Assembly: GCA_913061435.1 (NCBI GenBank)
Contig: CAJXUK010000001.1
Span: forward strand, 62,001 to 126,000
Source of the DNA: an uncultured Thalassolituus sp.
GTDB taxonomy: Bacteria > Pseudomonadota > Gammaproteobacteria > Pseudomonadales > Oceanobacteraceae
Length of the DNA stretch: 64,000 bases
Direction: 5' to 3'
In this document: positions 1 to 7,754 of the stretch, piece by piece
How the letters are laid out: each line of letters begins with the position of its first letter
Position numbering within the stretch: the first letter of the stretch is position 1
The notes under the pieces: model-generated
What the model saw: the letters and a program-made list of their open reading frames with translations, nothing else
The model's database searches: none
What the model was told of the DNA's origin: nothing
Program-made: the position numbers and the translations under genes

Positions 1-32
1 ATACTTGTTACTATCTAAACTATGGAGGCATT

Positions 33-732
33 ATAAAAATACAAATAAATAGAATTATATTAGTAGCTACCGTCGCAGCTCTACTATCAGGTTGCCCTTT
101 AGACGGTGACAATGGCAATGCCGGACCTATAGGTGCTACACCCTGACGAAGATATAAATTCAGATGGCGCTTGGGATGTTAAGGACTGCTCTGCCACGCA
201 ACAGTTCACTCAAAGCCAGGAGGCTACGCTTAATCATCAACATTTTTGTGAAGCTTTTGCTACTTTAGGCCAGTACCCTGAAGGATGCCCTTCTAATACT
301 CATACTGTTCCCGCAGGCACACTGCAAAAGATCGGCCCAGCGGATTTTTACGATGATGGCAGTGATGGCTATGAAAGCTGCTCAAACGACCCTAGCAACG
401 GGCTCTTGAGTATAGCTTATAACAGCACACTAGATCAGTCCTACTTTGAGTTAAAGGGCGGCTATATTGCTAGCCAGAGCACTATGGCACAGGAAGATGT
501 TATTTTGAACGACGCTTGCTTTGATGCTTGTGATAATGATGCCAAGTGTATTGCTTCCTTTGCAACCAAGATAACACCAGAAGCATTTACTTGTTCTGTT
601 TTTTATCACTCAGATACTGTCAGTGGATTCAGCTCACTTTGTGGCGTTAGTGGGTTCCCAGGTACAACACCTTCCGAACTCTGTCTTCTATCTCTTTCTG
701 TCAATCAAGTGTGGTCTGCAAAGTGCCCGTAA
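33..732 (+). pseudogene. Frameshifted lipoprotein gene in an integron cassette
   Basis: I do not recognise the family. Codons from about position 33 read a lipoprotein signal peptide with a lipobox (LLSGC, Cys codon at 93-95) and a Gly/Asn-rich linker, but this frame stops at TGA 144-146. The body of the protein continues in the +1 frame from about 133 to 732 with many Cys residues, which suggests disulfides in a secreted protein. Removing one C from the CCC at 141-143 would join the two as ...GATPDEDINSDG. No ATG precedes the signal peptide: a GGAGG at 24-28 is followed by ATT/ATA where a start is expected. The GTG at 133 is therefore probably not a real start. An attC site follows directly. 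It is either a decayed cassette gene or contains a sequencing error. Confidence 0.6.
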
Positions 733-791
733 ACTTAACAAGCAAAGTCAGTCGGACGCGCTAACGCGCGCCGCTGTTTGAGGCGTTATGT
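733..791 (+). other. attC recombination site (59-base element)
   Basis: The site opens with the inverse core ACTTAAC (733-739, fits RYYYAAC) and closes with the core GTTATGT (785-791, fits GTTRRRY), a total of exactly 59 bp. The centre holds an imperfect GC-rich hairpin around CTAA (about 753-773), and TTGAGGC precedes the right core, all typical of integron attC sites. It lies right after the stop codon of the lipoprotein gene and 45 bp before mntP, as expected for a cassette junction. Confidence 0.85.
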
Positions 792-836
792 GTAGGTTGT
801 CTGCCACACGCAATTAGCATAATAAGAGATGAATGA

Positions 837-1376
837 ATGCTTGAAGTTTTTATTTTAGCGGTGGCGCTTAGCATGGATGCTTTTGCTGTATCTATCGGTC
901 TCGGTTCAAAGCACGTTAAAGCAACGAGATCACTTGCAATTATAGTCGCAATATACTTTGGCTTATTTCAAGCGCTAATGCCTTTAATTGGGTTTCTCGG
1001 AGGTAAAGGTGTTTTAGGGTTGGTCGAAGATTAGGCACATTGGGTTGCGTTTTTTTTTCTTGTTTTGATTGGCGGAAAAATGATTTATGAATCAATTACT
1101 GAGGGTATTGAAGAAGATATTGCACGGGTCACACATAAAATACTGCTCATATTAGCTATAGCTACAAGTATTGATGCAATGGCCGCCGGATTTACACTAA
1201 CACTTATTGAAGTAAATCCATTCATTGCTTGTGCAACAATTGGAGTCACAACATTTTTCTTTAGCTTGTTTGGTGTATTTGTCGGTGCTAAAAGTGGCAC
1301 ATGGTTAGAGAGTAAAGCTGAGTTCTTAGGGGGCATAATACTTATCCTAATCGGCTTTAAAATGTTACTGTTTTGA
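837..1376 (+). pseudogene. mntP: MntP-type manganese efflux pump, interrupted by an amber codon
   Basis: MntP is a small inner-membrane protein that exports Mn2+. The frame starts at ATG 837 ([11 protein letters not shown] motif of the first repeat) and, in the same frame, the second repeat has [10 protein letters not shown]; both are the conserved Asp-containing membrane motifs of the two DUF204 halves. A single TAG at 1032-1034 interrupts the frame after residue 65, just before AHWVAFFF, which aligns with the family without a gap. Full length would be about 179 residues, close to the family norm (about 188). No yybP-ykoY-like leader is possible because an attC lies immediately upstream. A nonsense mutation, a sequencing error or amber readthrough would all explain it. 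Confidence 0.85.
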
Positions 1377-1482
1377 ACCCTTGATATGAAGTTAAATACA
1401 CATAAAAATTTTGTGCAGTTGATGGCTGTAAGCTCCGGCCTACGGCCTCCACTCACAGCCACAACTGACAAAGGCGTTAGCA
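1371..1482 (+). other. Probable attC site with a long hairpin
   Basis: Between mntP and the BrnT gene lies a long imperfect inverted repeat: CAGTTG (1416-1421), TGGCTGT (1423-1429) and GGCC (1437-1440) pair with GGCC (1444-1447), ACAGCCA (1455-1461) and CAACTG (1462-1467). AAGGCGTTAGCA (1471-1482) follows and resembles an attC right core, although GTTAGCA departs from GTTRRRY. The left core is unclear, perhaps TTTGAAC at 1371-1377. The position between two cassette genes supports the call. Confidence 0.6.
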
Positions 1483-1540
1483 GCAGTAAATGGACTAGCG
1501 ACATCTTGCTTCTTATATAATAAAGGTATATTTTTTATAT

Positions 1541-1804
1541 ATGAGCGAATTTGAGTATGGCCCACAAAAAAGTAAATCAAACCTAGATATACATGGCATT
1601 GACTTTGAGCAGGCTCAGAGACTTTGGGATGATGCAAACTTGGTTGAGATTTCAGCTAAAACTATAGATGAGCCGAGATCGCTAGTAATTGGTCTAATCG
1701 GTAATAAGCATTGGTCAGCTTTAATCACTTATAGAAACTCAACTATTCGTATAATTTCAGTTAGAATATCTAGAAATTCCGAGGTTTCGTTATATGAAAG
1801 CTAA
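1541..1804 (+). CDS. brnT: BrnT family type II toxin (cassette gene)
   Basis: An 87-residue protein with the BrnT pattern: an N-terminal FEYGPQKSKSNLDIHGIDF segment, an acidic FEQA..LWDD helix, and a C-terminal RIISVRISR...YES strand. BrnT toxins are RelE-fold ribonucleases that arrest translation and are held inactive by BrnA. The gene overlaps the BrnA gene by 11 bases, so translation is probably coupled. A TATAAT (1516-1521) with a weak TGGACT upstream may be the cassette's own promoter, and an AAAGG follows at 1522-1526. TA cassettes are common stabilisers of large integron arrays. Confidence 0.8.
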   Translation: MSEFEYGPQKSKSNLDIHGIDFEQAQRLWDDANLVEISAKTIDEPRSLVIGLIGNKHWSALITYRNSTIRIISVRISRNSEVSLYES

Positions 1805-2027
1805 AGATTTTGAAGAAAAATTTGATGCAAACGAAGAAGACTTAATTTCAAATTTAGATATTTCTTCAGTAAAACGTGTAAATCAACAACAGAAAAGGGT
1901 CAATGTAGACTTTCCTGTTTGGATGATCGAGTCATTAGATAAAGAAGCTTCTAGGCTTGGTGTTACACGTCAATCAATAATTAAAGTCTGGCTCGCTGAG
2001 CGTCTTGAGCATCAAGCACACCATTAA
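1794..2027 (+). CDS. brnA: BrnA family antitoxin
   Basis: A 77-residue protein with an acidic, probably disordered N-terminus (toxin-wrapping part) and a C-terminal ribbon-helix-helix-like segment (VNVDFPVWMIESLDKEASRLG then VTRQSIIKVWLAERLE). BrnA antitoxins bind BrnT and repress their own operon. The toxin gene comes first, the usual order for brnTA. It is followed five bases later by an attC site. Confidence 0.8.
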   Translation: MKAKDFEEKFDANEEDLISNLDISSVKRVNQQQKRVNVDFPVWMIESLDKEASRLGVTRQSIIKVWLAERLEHQAHH

Positions 2028-2031
2028 AAAC

Positions 2032-2134
2032 TGCTAACAAGGCGCTCTAACGGATTCCATAATCTGTCGCGGTTTTTGCAAAGAGACGCAGCATAACCGC
2101 CAACATCACTTCACCAGTTAACGCGGCGTTAAGC
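2032..2134 (+). other. attC recombination site
   Basis: The left end TGCTAACAAGGCGC (inverse core at 2032-2038) pairs with the right end GCGGCGTTAAGC, whose core GTTAAGC (2128-2134) fits GTTRRRY exactly. The 103-bp length and the outer pairing around variable inner sequence are typical of large chromosomal-integron attC sites. It separates the brnTA cassette from the yefM-relE cassette. Confidence 0.8.
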
Positions 2135-2159
2135 GTAGTAGATATGACCGAAATATGGT

Positions 2160-2171
2160 GCTAATATTAGC
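2160..2171 (+). promoter_or_regulatory. 12-bp palindrome, candidate antitoxin operator
   Basis: GCTAATATTAGC is a perfect palindrome 27 bp before the antitoxin start. Antitoxins of the Phd/YefM and RelB type usually bind a palindrome at their own promoter, so this is a reasonable operator candidate. No promoter hexamers were clearly resolved. Confidence 0.4.
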
Positions 2172-2198
2172 TCTAAATATATTTTTAGGTGTTACCGT

Positions 2199-2450
2199 AT
2201 GAGACATGTATTAGCCGGTTGTTCTGCCAGCATTTCTGAATTGAAGAAAAACCCTACAGCATTACTTGCTGTTTCTGAGGGTTCTCCTATAGCGATATTA
2301 AACCATAATAAACCAACGGCTTATCTAATTCCTGCTGAAACATATGAGTGGTTAATGGATATAGTTGATGACTATGAATTGAGTATGTTGGTAGACCAAC
2401 GTATGAAAGATAAAGATAGCGCTATACAAGTTAATCTTGATGACTTATAG
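2199..2450 (+). CDS. Phd/YefM-type antitoxin
   Basis: An 83-residue protein with the YefM/Phd fold pattern: SISELKKNPTALLAVSEGSP (DNA-binding N-terminal half), then IAILNHNKPTAYLIPAETYEWL, then a charged C-terminal tail that would wrap the toxin. Its start has AGGTG upstream. It overlaps the RelE gene by 11 bases. The family neutralises RelE/YoeB toxins and represses its own operon. This pairing is frequent in Vibrio-type superintegron cassettes. Confidence 0.85.
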   Translation: MRHVLAGCSASISELKKNPTALLAVSEGSPIAILNHNKPTAYLIPAETYEWLMDIVDDYELSMLVDQRMKDKDSAIQVNLDDL

Positions 2451-2724
2451 ACTAAAATTCTTACCTGTCGCTCTTAAAGAATGGAAGAAGCTAGCGCCAC
2501 CTATTCGGGCACAATTTAAAAAGAAACTTGAAGAGCGTCTAGAGCAACCTCATGTTAAATCGTTTAAATTATCAGGTTATGATAGCGTTTATAAAATCAA
2601 ACTTCGTACTGTTGGTTATCGCCTAGCTTATGAAGTAATTGATGATGAACTTGTAGTTTATGTTTTAGCTGTTGGTAAAAGAGATAAAGATGCAGTCTAT
2701 AAAAAGCTGCAAAATCGAGTATAA
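2440..2724 (+). CDS. RelE/ParE superfamily toxin
   Basis: A 94-residue basic protein with the RelE pattern: YRLKFLPVALKEWKKLAPPIR, then KSFKLSGYDSVYKIKLRTVGYRLAYEV and a C-terminal VYVLAVGKRDKDAVY. RelE toxins cleave mRNA in the ribosomal A site. I chose ATG 2440 rather than the TTG three bases upstream. It sits inside the end of the antitoxin gene, so the pair is translationally coupled. It is the last recognisable gene of the cassette array. Confidence 0.87.
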   Translation: MTYRLKFLPVALKEWKKLAPPIRAQFKKKLEERLEQPHVKSFKLSGYDSVYKIKLRTVGYRLAYEVIDDELVVYVLAVGKRDKDAVYKKLQNRV

Positions 2725-2728
2725 AATC

Positions 2729-2825
2729 GTTTAATAAGGCGTTCAAATGGATTTAGTAATATTCTCACCTCATTGGCAAAGAGCCACAAAAAAACTGCTA
2801 ATCCATCAGAAGCGCTTCAATCAAA
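2729..2825 (+). other. Degenerate attC site at the array end
   Basis: GTTTAAT (2729-2735) resembles an inverse core with one mismatch. AAGGCGTT (2736-2743) and ATGGATT (2747-2753) pair with AATCCAT (2800-2806) and AAGCGCTT (2810-2817) on the right. The right GTTRRRY core is not recognisable. The remnant overlaps the 5' end of the next open frame, whose ATG (2747) lies in the left arm. Confidence 0.55.
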
Positions 2826-3397
2826 ACAAATTCTATAAGTTTGGACTTGCAACATCGTTGTCTGTGTTTGCCTTTTTTGCAATGAGCAATCCAGTAGTGG
2901 CATTGCCTGAAGTGAAACAATATCTTCAGCTAAAAGATCGTTTAGATCGGCCTATAGATGGCTATTGCTTAGACGTGGTGGGTAGTGGCCGGCATATACG
3001 GCTGGATATGCCATTAACCGCTCATAATTGTAAAGGGCCGCAAGTGTATGCGGATGAAGTTGTCCAATATCGAAGTGATCAGAGTTTGTATTTTCCAGCT
3101 TATGAAGGATGCGTTACTGTGATGGGGCTGAATGATAAGGCACTTGCAGGTAATGCATTAATGCTCAAGCGTTGTGGTGAAGTGCAGCCTTTTTTAAACG
3201 CTAAAAAATTTCAAAAGTTTGATTTTAATGAGCAAGGGCAGGTTCAGCTAGTGGGCAGTTCTTTGTGTATTTCTGCAGGGCAAGACTCGCATACAACTTA
3301 CAGCCCTGATCACCGTTGGAGAAGCCTATTGATGTTGCCTTGTAAAGAAGTAGCTTTGACACGCAGTGTTTGGCAGTTGGTACCAGGTGGGTATTAA
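2747..3397 (+). CDS. Exported ricin-type beta-trefoil-like protein
   Basis: After a basic n-region the protein has a hydrophobic segment (FGLATSLSVFAFFAMSNPVVA, about residues 32-52) ending in a plausible signal peptidase site. The mature part has three similar blocks with the ricin-B-type pattern: YCLDVVGSG...L..HNC, CVTVMG...L.L.RC and LCISAG...LMLPC..., each closed by a Cys or an aromatic. This suggests a carbohydrate-binding trefoil, by pattern only. The only in-frame ATG (2747) lies in a degenerate attC arm, so the first 25 or so residues may be an accident of cassette integration and the signal peptide n-region is unusually long. A bidirectional terminator follows. Confidence 0.55.
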   Translation: MDLVIFSPHWQRATKKLLIHQKRFNQNKFYKFGLATSLSVFAFFAMSNPVVALPEVKQYLQLKDRLDRPIDGYCLDVVGSGRHIRLDMPLTAHNCKGPQVYADEVVQYRSDQSLYFPAYEGCVTVMGLNDKALAGNALMLKRCGEVQPFLNAKKFQKFDFNEQGQVQLVGSSLCISAGQDSHTTYSPDHRWRSLLMLPCKEVALTRSVWQLVPGGY

Positions 3398-3427
3398 GGG
3401 CTATTTGTTGATATTGGTTGCTAAGTA

Positions 3428-3460
3428 AAAAAGCCGTCTTGTGAAGTGACGGCTTTGTTT
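3428..3460. terminator. Bidirectional terminator
   Basis: AAAGCCGTC (3430-3438) pairs perfectly with GACGGCTTT (3448-3456); T-rich sequence follows on the + strand and an A-run precedes it, giving a T-run on the - strand. It serves the trefoil gene (+) and the convergent chemoreceptor gene (-). Confidence 0.85.
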
Positions 3461-3468
3461 GATTATTT

Positions 3469-5091
3469 TTATTTAACAGAAAAGTAATTAATGTCTTGTT
3501 TAAGCTGTTCTGATAGCTGTTGCAAAGTGATTGCTTCGTCGGAATTATTTTTAAGAGACAGACTACTGTTTTGTGCCATGCTTGCGACTTCTTCAATACT
3601 TTGAGTAATATCTGCAATGGTAGCTACTTGGCCTGAAGTGGCTTGTACGACTTCTAATACTTTTTCAAGCGAGTCGTCTGCCTGTGTCTGAATGTTACTC
3701 AGTAATTGTGTAGCTTCTTTGGTTAGTAACAGCCCATTTTCAACCTGCGGCACAGTCGCTTCCATGGCTTTTACGGAGGCTTCTGTTCCTTCTTGTACTT
3801 GCTGTATCATTTTTTCAATGTCACCGGTTGCTTCACCAGTACGTTTTGCCAGCTGTCTTACTTCATCAGCAACTACTGCAAAGCCGCGGCCCTGCTCACC
3901 GGCTCTTGCTGCTTCTATAGCTGCGTTAAGAGCAAGTAGGTTAGTTTGGTCGGAGATACTGTGAATTACATTCACAATGTCACCAATTTCGCTGGTACGT
4001 TCAGCCAGTATGTTGACTTGGTTTAATGTGGTTTTAACCGTTTTAGATATGGTTTCAATTTCACCGGCAAGGGTTTGAACTGCAGAGCGGCCTTTTAAAG
4101 AAAGTTCCGCAGTATCTTTCGAGTTACTTTCTGTTTGTCGTACGGTATCGACAACGACATTAATACTGTTATTCATATCTGCAAGTAAACTAACAGCGTT
4201 AGATGTATAGGTAACCTGTGTCTCTGCTGCTGCAAGTGCTTGTTGAGAGCCTTTAGCAAGGGTTGTTGAGCTTTGTGACAGTTTATTTGAAGAGTTGATG
4301 ATGTTGTGAACAATCTTTTCGAGTTTTTGTTGCATGATTTGTACAGAAGCCATCATGCTGTCGGTGTAGCTCGATTCAATAGAAGCCGTTAAATCACCTT
4401 GGGCTATCTTAGCAATGACTTTTGCTGCTTCTTTTGGTTCGCCACCGACTGAGTTACGAATTTGAATGCTGATAAAATACGCTAGGGTTAAGCCAGTTAA
4501 TATAGCAAGTGCAGACAATCCAATCATTAATCCGGCAAAGTTGCTTGAAATGCCGCGTATGTCACCAGTAATGGCTTGATTGTTGACTTCTTCTAAATCA
4601 ATAAATTCGTTGATCGTGGCCAACCATTCAATGAAAGCTGGTTTTGCATCGTTTAACAGCAAAGTGGTTGCTGACTCTAAATTGTTGTTTCTTTTATCTT
4701 GAATAATTTGCTTTATCAGCGGTAATGTTTTTTGTTCAATCGCTTGTATGCGACTAAAAATATTCTTTTCTGTAGCGTTCATAAAAATTTTTTCTGGATT
4801 TAAACGCTCTGCAGATTTTTGATAAAAAGCATCCAGGGTGTTTATTTCAGAAATGGCGCTATTAATTTCTTGTTGATTACGGGCAAATACCACGTCTCTA
4901 ATAGCAATGGCGCGATCGTGAACACTGCCGCGGAAGTTGATGGCATAGCGTTGCTTAACCGAGTTGAGATCGGTCATTTCTGTGATTGAATTATTAATGA
5001 AGTTAACTTGATAGATGCTGATGCCGGTGAGAATAAGGGTCATTAGAATAATGCTGCCAAATCCAATCACTAATCGCATATTAATCGTCAT
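3469..5091 (-). CDS. Methyl-accepting chemotaxis protein
   Basis: A 540-residue transmembrane chemoreceptor. TM1 lies at about residues 7-28, a mostly helical periplasmic domain (4HB-type pattern) follows, TM2 lies near 188-208, then a HAMP domain (GGEPKEAAKVIAKIAQGDL) and the cytoplasmic signalling coiled coil. The conserved tip is present (DQTNLLALNAAIEAARAGEQ then GRGFAVVADEVRQLAKRT). It would signal to CheA via CheW or CheV; a CheV gene lies 10 kb away. There is no C-terminal NWETF-type pentapeptide. The ligand cannot be told. It is transcribed alone, with its own terminator. Confidence 0.95.
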   Translation of the reverse strand: MTINMRLVIGFGSIILMTLILTGISIYQVNFINNSITEMTDLNSVKQRYAINFRGSVHDRAIAIRDVVFARNQQEINSAISEINTLDAFYQKSAERLNPEKIFMNATEKNIFSRIQAIEQKTLPLIKQIIQDKRNNNLESATTLLLNDAKPAFIEWLATINEFIDLEEVNNQAITGDIRGISSNFAGLMIGLSALAILTGLTLAYFISIQIRNSVGGEPKEAAKVIAKIAQGDLTASIESSYTDSMMASVQIMQQKLEKIVHNIINSSNKLSQSSTTLAKGSQQALAAAETQVTYTSNAVSLLADMNNSINVVVDTVRQTESNSKDTAELSLKGRSAVQTLAGEIETISKTVKTTLNQVNILAERTSEIGDIVNVIHSISDQTNLLALNAAIEAARAGEQGRGFAVVADEVRQLAKRTGEATGDIEKMIQQVQEGTEASVKAMEATVPQVENGLLLTKEATQLLSNIQTQADDSLEKVLEVVQATSGQVATIADITQSIEEVASMAQNSSLSLKNNSDEAITLQQLSEQLKQDINYFSVK

Positions 5092-5158
5092 AATTTACTA
5101 CCACCGATTTCGCTTATTGCTCTGTATTTAAGATATTTATTTAAGTTTTTATCTAAAC

Positions 5159-5188
5159 GCTTTATGTAAATGCTTTATGTAAATGCTT
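5159..5188. repeat. 13-bp tandem repeat in the chemoreceptor upstream region
   Basis: GCTTTATGTAAAT occurs twice in tandem (5159-5171, 5172-5184), followed by a partial third copy (GCTT). It sits 68-97 bases upstream of the chemoreceptor start in an AT-rich 350-bp gap (5092-5441). I see no gene in that gap; besides this repeat it holds only the glutathione peroxidase terminator. Confidence 0.7.
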
Positions 5189-5370
5189 CATTGAAGAGCA
5201 TTGCTTGATTGTTAACTTATTATCATCCTGCTCATGGTTTTATGTCGTACAAGTTAATTATTATACATTTTTATTGATAAAGCTAATTATAAGTCGGTAT
5301 TATTTTGATATTCATCAATAATAGCGTTGATAGTGTATAACAAGTTGTAATGTGAACTTTAATAAAGGAA

Positions 5371-5396
5371 AAAAACGGCGTTAAAAAGCCGTTTTT
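5371..5396. terminator. Rho-independent terminator
   Basis: AAAAACGGC (5371-5379) pairs with GCCGTTTTT (5388-5396). On the minus strand it lies 45 bases after the glutathione peroxidase stop and ends in a long T-run; it is also symmetrical enough to act on the + strand. Confidence 0.8.
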
Positions 5397-5441
5397 ATTA
5401 TGAGAGGTTAATTAAGCAGAACTTGTTTTTGAAGTGATTTA

Positions 5442-6041
5442 CTAATTTATCGCGGTGTAGGTTTGTATCCAGTTTTCTAATGAGCTGTTAAGTGGGGCCT
5501 CGGATGATTTGAAGTGTTGTACGCTTTGCATATCTTTGCTGATTAAAAATTTATTAAAATTCCAGCTCGGTTCAACACCGGTGCGTTCTGTTAAAGCTTT
5601 AAAGAATTCGTTTTGATATTTACCGGTGACAGCGCTGGTAGATACCATGGTAAAAGTGACACCAAAGTTTTTGAAACAAAGGCTGGCAGTTTGTTCTTCA
5701 GAGCTGTATTCCTGTCGGAAGTCATTGGAAGGAAAGCCTACAATTTCTAATCCTTGGTCTTTATATTTTTGATACAAACTTTCTAATTCTTCGAACTGAT
5801 GTGTGAAGCCGCATTGGCTAGCCGTGTTTACTACCAACAATACTTTGTTATTAAATTTCTCGCAGAAATCGACGGTTTTTTTAGAGTGCAGTTTTTTGGT
5901 TTCAAACGCTAGCATGGAGTCGCAGCTTGTTTTTTTGCTGCTAGAAGCGGTAGTGTCAGAAAATGCAGGGCTTGCAAAACTAACCAGCAGTATTGCGATG
6001 AAGCTTGCCAATAATAAGAATGTACGGGTGTTGATACTCAT
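5442..6041 (-). CDS. Exported glutathione peroxidase family protein
   Basis: A 199-residue thiol peroxidase that would reduce hydroperoxides. A signal peptide (hydrophobic residues about 8-27, ending SPAFS) predicts periplasmic location, unlike cytoplasmic BtuE. The catalytic Cys is in NTASQCGFT; the supporting Gln is in FPSNDFRQE and the Trp-Asn pair is in SWNFNKFLI. All four tetrad residues are therefore present, with Cys rather than selenocysteine. The usual PCNQFG motif is altered to PSNDFR. It follows the photolyase gene on the same strand with a 94-base gap and has its own terminator. Confidence 0.9.
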   Translation of the reverse strand: MSINTRTFLLLASFIAILLVSFASPAFSDTTASSSKKTSCDSMLAFETKKLHSKKTVDFCEKFNNKVLLVVNTASQCGFTHQFEELESLYQKYKDQGLEIVGFPSNDFRQEYSSEEQTASLCFKNFGVTFTMVSTSAVTGKYQNEFFKALTERTGVEPSWNFNKFLISKDMQSVQHFKSSEAPLNSSLENWIQTYTAIN

Positions 6042-6135
6042 AATGGAAACCTAGTGTTTTATTTTAAAATACAAACTATTAAATTTACGCTAAAGTTTTT
6101 TTGTTAGATCACTTTAAGAACTATTAAAAGAGTAT

Positions 6136-7740
6136 CTAAAGAGCATCTAAATTGTTAATCAATTTATCTGCATGATCCAAAATTGCTGTTTGCTGTGTCT
6201 CAGCCATGCGTTGCCATGTCTTGTAAGGAAAAGCCATTCTTGGATTTTTTTGAAAGGTTTCTTTATGAGTTTCTAAAAAATACCAATACAAACTATTAAA
6301 TGGGCAAGCTTTACTGCCGGTTTTTTCTTTTACCGCGTAGTGGCAGCTTTTGCAGTGATCACTCATTTTATTTATGTAGTTACCACTAGCCGCATAAGGT
6401 TTTGTGGCAATTAGCCCACCGTCTGCCGAGAGCGCCATACCACGTGTATTAGGGAGTTCGACCCATTCTATGGCATCTATATAAATTCCTAAATACCAGG
6501 CATCAACTTGATCGGGGTTTAGGCCGGCGAGTAGGGCAAAATTGCCGGTCACCATTAAGCGCTGAATGTGATGGGCGTAAGCGTAATCCAGCGATTGTGT
6601 AATGGCTTTACTAAGACAGTTCATTTTCGTTTTCCCATCCCAAAACCATGAAGGTAAGGAGCGCTGCGCATTTAATGCGTTTAAATGAGAAATATCGGGC
6701 ATGTTGATCCAATACATGCCTCTAACGTATTCGCGCCAGCCAAGTATTTGGCGAATAAAGCCTTCGACTTGTGCTAGGTTGATTTGTGCTTTAGATGGGT
6801 CGTTTTGAGATTGTTCAAATGCAACCACGGCGGCGTTGATTACGTCCATGGGGTGAAGCATTTTGGCGTTAATCGAAAAGCTTAAGCGCGAGTGATACAG
6901 ACTCCAAGCGTGGTCTGAATTTTGTGTCATAGCATCTTGAAAACGGCCAAAGTTGGGCAAACACATTGTGCAAAAATGTTGCAATATTTGTTTCGATTGA
7001 GCGCGATTGCAGGGCCATAATAAGCTCGACTCTGCTTTACCCATGTGAGCAATGTTATGGCGGTTTATGCGTTCTAAAATGTCGCTGGCATCGTTGGCAA
7101 ACAATAGGGGTTGCGGAATCGCCGCTAAATCGTCTTTTTTAAAAGTATTGCGATTGTCGGCATCAAAATTCCATTGTTCTCCCAGCGGTTTTTCATCTTC
7201 CATTAGCACGTTAAAACGCTTCCGCATGGCGCGATAGAAGTTTTCCATGCGCACATGCTTGCCTTTTTTGAAGTATTTAGGGATATCTTCAAAAGGTAAA
7301 ATAAAGTGTTCGGTATCGAAGCAGGTCAATGTAATGGGATGATGATTGTCTGCCGATGTGGGTGCTTGATTAGACAGTTGACCAGCTAACTCATCAAATT
7401 GCTGCGACAAACGGTACTCGTCTGGGCGCTGATAATGAATATCTGTGCATTCGTGGTGGGTGGCGATGCTTATCAGCAATTCGTTAAGTGTTTTGTATTG
7501 AGCGCTGTCATCAAGGGTTAAATGCAAAACATGATGGCCGGCTTTTTCCAATGCTTTGGCAAAGTTTTGCATTGATTTAAAAAAAGCACAGGTTTTTTGA
7601 ATGTGGTGTTTTACATAATGCTGTTCTTGATGCAGCTCGGCGATTATGTATAAGACTTCTGGGTCTTTGGATGTAAACCAACTGTGTTCAGCGTTGAGTT
7701 GGTCGCCTAAGATCAAGCGTAACGTCTTATAACTTTGCAT
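6136..7740 (-). CDS. FeS-type cryptochrome/photolyase (PhrB-like)
   Basis: A 534-residue protein of the FeS-BCP (prokaryotic 6-4 photolyase) group, which repairs UV lesions using FAD and an antenna chromophore. It begins TLRLILGDQLN, the usual start of this family. The [4Fe-4S] ligands are visible: CKSC and, 12 residues on, ACPF near the C-terminus, plus an upstream Cys (KMNCLSKA). The FAD-binding region (VEGFIRQILGWREYVRGMYW) is present. It follows the TIGR03643 gene by 14 bases, a pairing I recall as common. It should repair (6-4) photoproducts, but CPD specificity cannot be excluded. Confidence 0.92.
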   Translation of the reverse strand: MQSYKTLRLILGDQLNAEHSWFTSKDPEVLYIIAELHQEQHYVKHHIQKTCAFFKSMQNFAKALEKAGHHVLHLTLDDSAQYKTLNELLISIATHHECTDIHYQRPDEYRLSQQFDELAGQLSNQAPTSADNHHPITLTCFDTEHFILPFEDIPKYFKKGKHVRMENFYRAMRKRFNVLMEDEKPLGEQWNFDADNRNTFKKDDLAAIPQPLLFANDASDILERINRHNIAHMGKAESSLLWPCNRAQSKQILQHFCTMCLPNFGRFQDAMTQNSDHAWSLYHSRLSFSINAKMLHPMDVINAAVVAFEQSQNDPSKAQINLAQVEGFIRQILGWREYVRGMYWINMPDISHLNALNAQRSLPSWFWDGKTKMNCLSKAITQSLDYAYAHHIQRLMVTGNFALLAGLNPDQVDAWYLGIYIDAIEWVELPNTRGMALSADGGLIATKPYAASGNYINKMSDHCKSCHYAVKEKTGSKACPFNSLYWYFLETHKETFQKNPRMAFPYKTWQRMAETQQTAILDHADKLINNLDAL

Positions 7741-7754
7741 GCAGTGTTTGCCTA

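Noticed and set aside
133-732. Open frame starting with GTG at 133 as a complete gene
   Set aside because: An in-phase-minus-one lipoprotein signal peptide ends inside the same region, so the frame is more likely the body of a frameshifted lipoprotein.
1085-1504. 139-codon minus-strand frame over mntP
   Set aside because: It lies antisense to a clear MntP frame and attC and has no family features.
3225-3617. 130-codon minus-strand frame across the trefoil gene end and the chemoreceptor
   Set aside because: It runs through a strong terminator and overlaps two better-supported genes.
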